From JBBREP01 sp036501845 (GTDB taxonomy: Bacteria > Actinomycetota > Acidimicrobiia > IMCC26256 > PALSA-610), in assembly GCA_036501845.1 (NCBI GenBank), contig DASXZO010000040.1:62001-126000 (forward strand): 64,000 nucleotides of DNA. The letters are read 5' to 3'. The translations under genes and the position numbers were made by a program. Below the pieces are notes generated by a model. It saw only the letters and a list, made by a program, of their open reading frames with translations. It made no database searches and was not told the origin of the DNA. How positions within the stretch are numbered: the stretch's first letter is position 1; each line of letters begins with the position of its first letter. Shown here piece after piece: positions 53,556 through 60,276 of this stretch.

Positions 53556-53601
53556 GTGGTCCCACAAACAGTCGACTTGTCAACTGTTTGTGGGACCACG
53601 A
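53556..53601. terminator. bidirectional terminator-type palindrome
   Basis: CGTGGTCCCACAAACAGT (53556-53573) pairs perfectly with ACTGTTTGTGGGACCACG (53584-53601): 18 pairs and a 10-base loop. It sits seven bases after the kinase stop and 22 bases from the end of the convergent membrane-protein gene. Its outer GTGGTCCC/GGGACCAC matches the palindromes at 38259 and 39274. Confidence 0.75.
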
Positions 53602-53623
53602 GCGGGTCTGGAGCGGGATCGGA

Positions 53624-54472
53624 TCAGACGAAGCCGCGGAAACCTTGCTGCTGGCGCGGCTTGAACGCGCCGCGCAACTCGCTCTCGGCGAACGCGGCCG
53701 GGGGCATGCCGTTCGCGGCGTAGTGGTAGAGCGCGGTCTGGAACACACCTGTGAGCGCAGCGGTGACGGCGAGCACGACGGCGCCGTAGATCACGGCGAT
53801 GCCCACGAGGGGAACGGCAACGAACAGCGTGCCGCTCGCGACACCCAGGAAGCCGACGAGTAGCGCCGGGATCAGGGCCACGAAACCGACGATGAAGATG
53901 CCCGCGTTGGCGATCACCTGCTCGCCCCACGTTCCCTTGAACAGCTTCGCCGAACGCTTGAGCGCGTCGCGCACGCCGATGCCCTCGAGCACGAGGATCG
54001 GCAGCACGAGGAAGGTGACGAGCGACCAGGCGATGCCGGCGATCATGCCGCCGATGCGACCGATGATGCCGCCGCGCTCCTCGATCATGCGCAGGATCAC
54101 CGACACGATCGCGGACACGATCGCCCACGGCAGGATGCGGTGTGCGCGCGACCGGGCGCCGGCGATCGCAGTACCGATCGTGGGCTTGCCGCCGCGCATG
54201 AGCTCGTCGGCCGCGAACACGAGCGCGGCGTTGAAGAAGATGGTGATGTACGCCAGTACGAAGTAGCCGAGGACGCCGACCGCGATTGCGAGCGGCTGGA
54301 ACGAGCCGCCGCTCATGTTCGACAGCGCAATCACCGGAAGTGCGAACGTCGCGATCGCCACCAGCGTGGCGATCGTGGAGATCACGGGCAACCAGATCAG
54401 TTGCTTGTCGGATCGCAGCAACGACCACGACGACTTGGCGAGATCCAGAGAGTTGCGGAAACGACCACCCAT
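53624..54472 (-). CDS. DUF6159-type multi-pass membrane protein
   Basis: A 282-residue membrane protein with about six hydrophobic segments (about 28-50, 60-88, 122-140, 146-176, 197-225, 228-250). The start GGRFRNSLDLAKSSWSLLRS and the motif FFNAALVFAADELMRGGKPT are typical of the DUF6159 family of unknown function. The C-terminus (PRQQQGFRGF) is cytoplasmic and basic. ATG 54472 is chosen for the family N-terminus; the frame extends 20 residues further. It is divergent from the sulfatase. Confidence 0.8.
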   Translation of the reverse strand: MGGRFRNSLDLAKSSWSLLRSDKQLIWLPVISTIATLVAIATFALPVIALSNMSGGSFQPLAIAVGVLGYFVLAYITIFFNAALVFAADELMRGGKPTIGTAIAGARSRAHRILPWAIVSAIVSVILRMIEERGGIIGRIGGMIAGIAWSLVTFLVLPILVLEGIGVRDALKRSAKLFKGTWGEQVIANAGIFIVGFVALIPALLVGFLGVASGTLFVAVPLVGIAVIYGAVVLAVTAALTGVFQTALYHYAANGMPPAAFAESELRGAFKPRQQQGFRGFV

Positions 54473-54545
54473 GTGCGATTCGACTCCTTCGTCAGAATGA
54501 TCGTAACGGTGCACCGTCACCCTGAATTCCACTAGGAAAGGGATC

Positions 54546-56861
54546 GTGACCGAGAACGGATCCGAAGAGACCTTTCAGGGTGTGATCGGCCCCACATGGC
54601 GCGAATCGACGCCGTGGTGGCCACCGGAGCCGGCGCCGCCCGACGGCGCGCCGAACGTGCTGCTCATCGTGCTCGACGACGTCGGCTACGGCCAGATCGG
54701 CTGCTTCGGGTCGCCGATCTCCACGCCCAACATCGACCGGCTCGCCGCCGAGGGTGTGCGGCTGGCGAACTTCCACACCACCGCGCTGTGCTCGCCCAGC
54801 CGCTCGTGCCTGCTCACCGGACGCAACCATCACCGCAACGCCATGGCGCGCGTCGCCGATCTCGCGGTCGGCTTTCCCGGCTACTACGGACGGATCCCGC
54901 GCCGCAACGGCTTCCTCTCGGAGATCCTCAACGAGCACGGGTACGCGTCGTACGCGGTCGGCAAGTGGCATCTCACGCCCGAAGACGAGACGCACATGGC
55001 CGCGCCCCGCGACACGTGGCCGGTCAGTCGCGGGTTCCAACGTTGGTACGGCTTCCACGGCGGTGAGACGCATCAGTTCGTGCCGTCGCTGTATCACGAC
55101 AACCATTCGGTGGCGCCGCCGCGCACAATCGAGGACGGCTACCACCTCTCGGCCGACATCGCCGACCGCGCGATCGAGTACCTCGCCGATCTCCGCGCCG
55201 TCGACAACGAGCAGCGCTTCTTCTTGTATCTCGCCACGGGCGCATGCCATTCGCCGCATCACGCGCCGCAGGAGTGGCTCGACCGTTACCGCGGCCAGTT
55301 CGACGACGGTTGGGACGCGTACCGCGAGCGCGTGTTCGCGCGTCAGATCGCCGAGGGCATCCTGCCGGCTGGCACCGAGCTCACGCCGCGACCGCCCTGG
55401 GTGCCAGCGTTCGACGAACTGCATCCCGACGACCAACGCGTCGCGTCGCGCTTCATGGAATGTTTCGGCGCGTATCTCTCGTATACCGACGCACAGCTCG
55501 GCCGCGTCATCGCGTTCCTCGCAGAGACCGGCGACCTCGACGACACGCTGATCATGCTCGTGTCCGACAACGGCGCGAGTAGCGAGGGCGGCGCGCGCGG
55601 CTCGATCAACGATGTGCGGTTGTGGAACGGCCTGCCCGCGGGCCGCAAGGAACTGCGCGAGCGCATCGGCGAGCTCGGTGGGCCGAACGCGCACAACAAC
55701 TACCCGTGGGGTTGGACCATGGCGGGCAACACGCCGTTCCAGCGTTGGAAGCGCGAGGTGCACGAAGGGGGCGTGGCCGACCCGTGCATCGTGCGGCTCC
55801 CGGCTCGAATCCGCGCGGGTGCGGGCTCGGTTCGCCACCAGTTCGCCCACGCGATCGACGTGGTTCCCACCGTGCTCGACATCATCGGAGTAGAGGCTCC
55901 GTCCACGATTCGCGACGTGCCGCAGACCGCGCTCGACGGCGTGAGCTTCGCCTACGCGCTTGGTGACGACGCGGCCGGCGCACCGGAGCATCACACCACG
56001 CAGTACTTCGAAATGCTCGGCTGCCGCGCGATCTACCACGACGGGTGGAAGGCGGTGACGTTCAAACCGCCGGGGCGCATCTACGACGACGGCATCGATC
56101 CCGACGCGCCGTTCGACGACGACCGCTGGGAGCTCTACGACAAGCGCCACGACTTCTCCGAGTGCCACGACCTCGCGGCCGAGGAGTCGGAACGCCTCGA
56201 CGAGATGGTCGCGTTGTGGTGGGACGAGGCGCGCAAGAACGACGTGTTGCCGCTCGACAACCGACCGCTCGCCGCGCTCGAGAACCCGAGGCCGCGCCGG
56301 GCTGCGGCACGCCATCGCTACGTGCACTATCCCAACACCGCGCCGGTGCCCGAGACGGTGGCCGTGAACGTGCGCAACCGGAACCACACGATCACTGCGT
56401 CGGTCACGGTCGCTGACGGGGCGCCGCCCGAAGGCGTGCTCCTCGCGATGGGTTCCGCGCTCGGCGGGTTTGCGCTCTATCTGCGCGAGGGGCGCCTGTG
56501 TTACGTGCACAATCTCGTCGGTCGCGACCGCGACCGCGCGGTGTCGTCGGTGGTCGTCGGCCCGGGCGAGCACGAGCTCGCATGCGAGTACACACCTCGG
56601 CCCGACCTCTCGGGTTCCGTACGTCTCATGGTGGACAGCGCAGAGGTAGGAGCCTGCGAGGTTGCGATGTTCACTCCCGCGCGATTCTCGATCACCGGCG
56701 GCGGGCTGATGTGCGGCTACGAGCGCGGGCCTGCAGTGGGCGACGACTACCAGGCGCCGTTCCCGTGCACCGCGACGATCCACCGCGTGGTGGTCGAGGT
56801 CGACGGGCTCGAGCACCGCGACCTCGAGTCGGAGCTCGAAGGCATCATGAGCGAGCAGTGA
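54546..56861 (+). CDS. formylglycine-dependent sulfatase (arylsulfatase type)
   Basis: Sulfatases hydrolyse sulfate esters using a Cys converted to formylglycine. The 771-residue product has the metal-binding LLIVLDDVGYGQIGCFG (D44, D45), the modification motif LCSPSRSCLLTGR with C82 as the Cys-type site, GKWHL, and a second metal site in IMLVSDNGAS. The C-terminal ~170 residues form a beta-rich domain. No signal peptide is present and the protein is long, as in bacterial arylsulfatases acting on large or cytosolic substrates. A formylglycine-generating enzyme is needed; none is in the window. GTG 54546 has AGGAAAGG upstream. Confidence 0.93.
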   Translation: MTENGSEETFQGVIGPTWRESTPWWPPEPAPPDGAPNVLLIVLDDVGYGQIGCFGSPISTPNIDRLAAEGVRLANFHTTALCSPSRSCLLTGRNHHRNAMARVADLAVGFPGYYGRIPRRNGFLSEILNEHGYASYAVGKWHLTPEDETHMAAPRDTWPVSRGFQRWYGFHGGETHQFVPSLYHDNHSVAPPRTIEDGYHLSADIADRAIEYLADLRAVDNEQRFFLYLATGACHSPHHAPQEWLDRYRGQFDDGWDAYRERVFARQIAEGILPAGTELTPRPPWVPAFDELHPDDQRVASRFMECFGAYLSYTDAQLGRVIAFLAETGDLDDTLIMLVSDNGASSEGGARGSINDVRLWNGLPAGRKELRERIGELGGPNAHNNYPWGWTMAGNTPFQRWKREVHEGGVADPCIVRLPARIRAGAGSVRHQFAHAIDVVPTVLDIIGVEAPSTIRDVPQTALDGVSFAYALGDDAAGAPEHHTTQYFEMLGCRAIYHDGWKAVTFKPPGRIYDDGIDPDAPFDDDRWELYDKRHDFSECHDLAAEESERLDEMVALWWDEARKNDVLPLDNRPLAALENPRPRRAAARHRYVHYPNTAPVPETVAVNVRNRNHTITASVTVADGAPPEGVLLAMGSALGGFALYLREGRLCYVHNLVGRDRDRAVSSVVVGPGEHELACEYTPRPDLSGSVRLMVDSAEVGACEVAMFTPARFSITGGGLMCGYERGPAVGDDYQAPFPCTATIHRVVVEVDGLEHRDLESELEGIMSEQ

Positions 56862-56881
56862 GCGAGCAATGAGCGAGTCGG

Positions 56882-56916
56882 CCCCCGGAGGCGCGAGCCG
56901 CAGGCGAGCGGGGGTG
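56882..56916. repeat. dispersed repeat C, partial copy upstream of second kinase
   Basis: The core GCGCGAGCCGCAGGCGAGCG and GGGGTG is repeated here as at 46301. It lies in the gap between the sulfatase stop and the next kinase, and the final GTG is taken as the kinase start. Read in frame from the ATG at 56869, it would add 15 residues (GGASRRRAGV) unlike any GHMP kinase N-terminus. Confidence 0.7.
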
Positions 56917-57969
56917 GTCACAGCTCCCGCACGCGTGAATCTCATCGGCGACCACACCGACTACCAGGACGGCCTGTGCGTGCCGATGGCGATTGATCGC
57001 GGCGTCGAGGTCGAGTGGACGCAGCGTGACGACCGCAGGATCACGGTGCAGTCCGACGCGGTGTCCGGCATCGTGACCGTCGACCTCGACGGCGCGTCAC
57101 CGCCAGCCCGTACCGACGACTCGCCGGCTTGGGGCGCGTCGGTAACAGCAATCGTGCGCGCGCTGCGCGAGCGCGGGCACGACGCCGGCGCCATCGACGC
57201 GCAGGTTCGCTCGACCGTGCCGCTCGGGAGCGGCCTGGCGTCGAGCGCGGCGTTCGGTGTGGCGTGCGCGCTGGCCCTCTCCGACGCGGCGGGCGCGCCG
57301 CTCGCCGGCACCGAACTGGCCCTCGTGGCGCAACAAGCAGAGCATCTCGGCGGCGTTCCGTGCGGCGTGATGGACCAGATGGCGAGCGTGCACGGGCGAC
57401 TCGGTCACGCGCTCCTGCTCGACTGCCGCTCACTCACCGTCGAGCCGATCCCGATCCCACGCGACGTCGCGGTGATCGTCGTGCACAGCGGCCTGCCCCG
57501 GCGTCTCGCCGACAGCGAGTACGCGCGGCGGCGCGAGGCGTGCGCCGCAGCAGCCGCGCGGCTTCACATCGCGGCGCTGCGCGACGCGAGTGCGCTCGAC
57601 GTGGCCGACGATCCCTTCGCGCGTCATGTGGTGTCCGAGAACGCAAGAGTCGTCGAATTCGCGCGGGCGTTGCGTGGCGACGACCGCACCGAGCTCGGCG
57701 CGCTGATGAACGCGAGCCACGCGTCGCTGCGCGACGACTTCGCAGTGTCCACACCCGAACTCGACGCGCTCGTCGGCGCGCTGCTCGACGCGGGCGCGCT
57801 CGGGGCCCGCCTCACCGGCGCGGGCTTCGGTGGTTCAGTAGTCGCGCTCGCACCGCACGGACGCGCCGCGGCAATCGCGAGCAATGCGGCCGAGCGTTAT
57901 CGTGCCGCCACCAGCCTCACACCCACCGCCTTCGTCACCACGGCGGTCGACGGCGCAACCAAGCAGTGA
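56914..57969 (+). CDS. GHMP-family sugar kinase, galactokinase-like (copy 2)
   Basis: A 351-residue second GHMP kinase. The N-terminus is APARVNLIGDHTDYQDGLCV, closer to GalK than copy 1, with D13 for the sugar-contacting Glu. The ATP loop STVPLGSGLASSAAFGVA, the catalytic-Asp loop VPCGVMDQMASVHG and ARLTGAGFGGSVVAL are intact. It follows a sulfatase on the same strand, so it may serve a sugar released from sulfated glycans; that is inference. The GTG at 56914 is preferred because the upstream frame is a dispersed repeat; the ATG at 56869 is the alternative. Confidence 0.87.
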   Translation: MVTAPARVNLIGDHTDYQDGLCVPMAIDRGVEVEWTQRDDRRITVQSDAVSGIVTVDLDGASPPARTDDSPAWGASVTAIVRALRERGHDAGAIDAQVRSTVPLGSGLASSAAFGVACALALSDAAGAPLAGTELALVAQQAEHLGGVPCGVMDQMASVHGRLGHALLLDCRSLTVEPIPIPRDVAVIVVHSGLPRRLADSEYARRREACAAAAARLHIAALRDASALDVADDPFARHVVSENARVVEFARALRGDDRTELGALMNASHASLRDDFAVSTPELDALVGALLDAGALGARLTGAGFGGSVVALAPHGRAAAIASNAAERYRAATSLTPTAFVTTAVDGATKQ

Positions 57970-58004
57970 GACCAGCCGAGCGACGACAAGCCAGCGACAT
58001 GCGG

Positions 58005-58064
58005 CAGCGAAGCCGGAGCGAGGGAAGGCCCACCGGCCCATGAGCGAAGCGAATAAGAGGTAAG
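58005..58064. repeat. dispersed repeat A, copy 2, ending in a ribosome binding site
   Basis: Matches 41362-41421. The AAGAGGTA end lies four bases before the HIT gene ATG. The remaining part of the 97-base gap after the kinase is GAGCGA-rich spacer. Confidence 0.7.
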
Positions 58065-58066
58065 AG

Positions 58067-58492
58067 ATGCCCACCCTGTTCACCCGCATCATCGGCGGCG
58101 AGCTGCCCGGACGCTTCGTGTGGCGCGACCCCGACGTCGTGGCCTTCCTCACGATCGAACCGTTCGCACCCGGGCACACACTGGTGGTGCCGCGTGCCGA
58201 GGTCGACCACTGGATCGACATGCCGTCGGAGCTCAACACCAAGGTGTTCGAGACGGCGCGCCTGATCGGTCAGGCCGTGCAGCGCGCGTTCAAGCCCCGG
58301 CGAGTCGGTCTGCTGATCGCAGGCGAAGAAGTGCCGCACGCGCACGTGCATGTGATCGGGTTCGAGAACGTCGGCCAGTTGAGCTTCGCGGCGGTCGACC
58401 GCAACGTAAATGCGGAAACGTTCGATGCCAACGCCGAGAAGATCCGGGCCGAGCTCCGCGCGATGGGCCGGCCCGAGGTCACATCCGCTTGA
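58067..58492 (+). CDS. HIT family protein (nucleotide hydrolase/transferase)
   Basis: A 141-residue histidine-triad protein. Landmarks are MPTLFTRIIGGELPGRFVW, FLTIEPFAPGHTLVVPRAEV and the triad VPHAHVHVIGFE (H91, H93, H95). Members hydrolyse AMP-lysine-type or other nucleotidyl conjugates; the substrate is not fixed by sequence. The C-terminus overlaps by 14 bases the convergent PH-domain gene. The ribosome binding site is provided by dispersed repeat A. Confidence 0.93.
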   Translation: MPTLFTRIIGGELPGRFVWRDPDVVAFLTIEPFAPGHTLVVPRAEVDHWIDMPSELNTKVFETARLIGQAVQRAFKPRRVGLLIAGEEVPHAHVHVIGFENVGQLSFAAVDRNVNAETFDANAEKIRAELRAMGRPEVTSA

Positions 58493-59132
58493 GCAGCTCT
58501 GATTTCTTGGCCTCGAACTCCTGTGCGGTGATCACACCCTGATCGCGGAGCTTCGCGAGTTGCTCGATCTGCTCGGGCACTGATGCGTTGGGCGGTGCCG
58601 CGGTTGCCACCGCCGGCGTCGCACCCGAGGACGACCACGACGCGCGCTTGCGCTCGTCGTCCTCCATCATCTTGTAGATCTCCTGCTGCACGCCGTCGGG
58701 ATGGCGAATGTTGTCGAACAGCGTCTGGCCGTCCTTGCCCGCCGATTCGATCTCGAGGTTGCCGGTGCCGATCATGCGCTCGAAGATGCCCTGATTGAAG
58801 TTGATGTTGTTGATGCGCGCGAGCGGGATCTCCACGCCGTGCTTGGCCAGCACACCGGTGCGGAACACGACGCGCCGGTTCGTGAGCACGAAATGCGTGA
58901 ACCGCCAGTTGAGGTACTTGATCACCACCCATCCTGCAAACACCACGAAGCCCAAGTACCAGACGTAGAGCGAGTACTTGGCCGCGGTGTTGCTGTGATA
59001 GGCGAGCAGCACGATCAGCAGGATGAAGAGCGGCAAGCCCGTGAGGATCTGCTTGCCGAAGAACCACCAGTGCGGCTGGAGGTCGAGCGAGAGCTCCTCG
59101 CCGTCCTGCAACAACCGCGTCGGGTACGCCAC
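58479..59132 (-). CDS. bacterial PH-domain membrane protein with SHOCT tail
   Basis: A 217-residue protein with two membrane helices (about 28-45 and 55-72), a bacterial PH-type domain (FTHFVLTNRRVVFRTGVLAK, VEIPLARINNINFNQGIFER) and a C-terminal SHOCT domain (EQIEQLAKLRDQGVITAQEF, EAKKSELLKRM), separated by a Ser/Ala/Pro linker. SHOCT tails are small oligomerisation or adaptor modules. The function is unknown. ATG/GTG start at 59132 is used. Confidence 0.9.
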   Translation of the reverse strand: MAYPTRLLQDGEELSLDLQPHWWFFGKQILTGLPLFILLIVLLAYHSNTAAKYSLYVWYLGFVVFAGWVVIKYLNWRFTHFVLTNRRVVFRTGVLAKHGVEIPLARINNINFNQGIFERMIGTGNLEIESAGKDGQTLFDNIRHPDGVQQEIYKMMEDDERKRASWSSSGATPAVATAAPPNASVPEQIEQLAKLRDQGVITAQEFEAKKSELLKRM

Positions 59133-59153
59133 GGGGCGGGATCGTAGCGACGG

Positions 59154-59903
59154 TCAGTCGAGATCGCAGCCCTTGGCGATGAGGAATCCCGTGGCCCGTT
59201 CGGCGAGCGGGTAACGGGCTACGAGCGCCTGGAACGCCCGGCCGTGATCGGCATGCACGAGGTGCGCGAGCTCGTGCACGAGCACGTAGTCGAGGACCCA
59301 CGACGGATAACCGGCGAGGCGGTTCGACAGGCGGATGGAGCCGTCGCAGGGTGTGCACGAACCCCAGCGATGGTGCTGGCGGTCGGACCACACCACCGAG
59401 CGCGGCACCGGAAGACCGAGCCGGCGGGCGAGGCGCCGGGCGCGCTTGGGGAGGTCGATCCGTTCGCCATCGAGGCGGCGTTCCATGCGTGCCCGCAACT
59501 CGAGCGCGATCTCCATCGCCGCGGCCTGACCGATTCGCGGTGGGTACGTGACCACCAACGTGTCGCCCTGCAGCACACCCTCCACGTTGCGACGACGTTT
59601 CGTCCCCTTTCGCAGCTCGATCGCGAGCGCCGTCGAAATTTTTTCTGACGCGTTCGCGGGCGTTCGAGCGTCGTCGTTCGAGTCGATCGCGCCGTCGAGC
59701 GGAGTGGCGTCGGCGGCGAGACTCGCGCCGTCGTCCACAAGGTCGTGCACATCCACGGCGTCGACATGCACAGGTGTCGCGTCGTCGTGCACAGCGCGCG
59801 GCGCGTCGTGCACAGGGACGTCCACAGACGTGTCCACAGCGTCGTCGAACAGGTCGAGTTGCTCGCGCCGCGCGTCGCGCAGCGCATGCGTGGATCGCGT
59901 CAT
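59154..59903 (-). CDS. YgjP-type (DUF45) metallopeptidase with His/Asp-rich N-terminal extension
   Basis: A 249-residue protein. The C-terminal ~150 residues are a YgjP/WLM-like metallopeptidase domain: HHRWGSCTPCDGSIRLSNRL, VLDYVLVHELAHLVHADHG (H210, E211, H214, then H220), FQALVARYP. The first ~85 residues are acidic and His-rich, with repeats such as VHDAPRAVHDDATPVHVDAV, which may bind metal or simply be disordered. The reading frame of that region contains many TGTGGAC/TGTGCAC words. The substrate is unknown. Confidence 0.85.
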   Translation of the reverse strand: MTRSTHALRDARREQLDLFDDAVDTSVDVPVHDAPRAVHDDATPVHVDAVDVHDLVDDGASLAADATPLDGAIDSNDDARTPANASEKISTALAIELRKGTKRRRNVEGVLQGDTLVVTYPPRIGQAAAMEIALELRARMERRLDGERIDLPKRARRLARRLGLPVPRSVVWSDRQHHRWGSCTPCDGSIRLSNRLAGYPSWVLDYVLVHELAHLVHADHGRAFQALVARYPLAERATGFLIAKGCDLD

Positions 59904-59933
59904 CGGGCGTCGACGCTATTCGCGATTTCGCGC

Positions 59934-59962
59934 TTGACGAGTGCAGTGCGCGCCTGTACGTT
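59934..59962 (+). promoter_or_regulatory. sigma70-like promoter for the structured RNA
   Basis: TTGACG (59934-59939) and TACGTT (59957-59962) are separated by exactly 17 bases. Transcription would start near 59969, just before the hairpin array. No open frame with a plausible start follows this promoter directly. Confidence 0.65.
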
Positions 59963-59969
59963 GCGTCTT

Positions 59970-60190
59970 GTCGGAACGCAAGATCGCTCGCAAGGGAGAT
60001 CGGTGCAACCGGACTCGGCGGAGGCTCGCAAGGGCAGCCGACGGGGAGAGCACAGGCCGGCAACGGCAGGGCTCTCGAACCGCCGAACACGCAAGTGCGC
60101 GGCGGGCTCGGCGCCGTGAGGCAACCGAGCAAGGCGAGGCCCCGAGGAGATCGGACCCGGGAAACCGGAGAAGACTACTCGGGGCTTTGT
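59970..60190 (+). ncRNA. candidate structured non-coding RNA with GNRA-capped hairpins
   Basis: About 220 bases fold into a chain of hairpins. Seen by eye: 59982-60001 (GAUC/GAUC and CUC/GGG around GCAA); 60002-60010 (weak); 60015-60041 (UCGGC/GCCGA, GCUC/GGGC around GCAA); 60046-60076 (GAGAGC/GCUCUC, GCCG/CGGC around GCAA); 60080-60105 (CGCCG/CGGCG, CAC/GUG around GCAA); 60106-60130 (GCUCGG/CCGAGC); 60139-60185 (GCCCCGAG/CUCGGGGC enclosing CCGG-GAAA-CCGG), then UUUGU, a possible terminator. Tetraloops are GNRA only in the plus sense, matching the promoter. No RNase P, tmRNA, SRP RNA or 6S signature was recognised. Translation in the helicase frame gives an Arg-rich, unnatural peptide. Confidence 0.65.
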
Positions 60191-60264
60191 CGCGTTCGGG
60201 CTGGCGCGTTCCGGCGCGTTCCCGCTGGTGGGCGAGGGTCGCCACATATGTCGCAACCCCTCGG

Positions 60265-60270
60265 TACGTT
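60265..60270 (+). promoter_or_regulatory. -10 element for leaderless helicase transcript
   Basis: TACGTT lies six bases before the helicase GTG (spacer CGTCAC). There is no ribosome binding site. The hexamer is identical to the -10 of the RNA promoter at 59957-59962. The -35 is not clear. Confidence 0.45.
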
Positions 60271-60276
60271 CGTCAC

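Noticed and set aside
54492..56957. An 821-codon minus-strand frame opposite the sulfatase
   Set aside because: The sulfatase has intact active-site motifs; the opposite frame is compositionally biased and has no recognisable fold.
59727..59840. Replication-origin-type DnaA box cluster
   Set aside because: The words lie in coding sequence, match His/Asp codons, and none fits the actinobacterial TTGTCCACA box fully. No dnaA or dnaN is nearby.
59970..60190. RNase P RNA, tmRNA, SRP RNA or 6S RNA in the hairpin-rich region
   Set aside because: None of their conserved cores (such as GAGGAAAGUCC for RNase P, or the SRP GGAAGCAGC loop) is visible.
59941..60276. In-frame N-terminal extension of the UvrD2-like helicase
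   Set aside because: The extra 112 residues are Arg/Ala-rich and unlike any helicase. The DNA there forms regular hairpins, and the GTG at 60277 gives the normal N-terminus.
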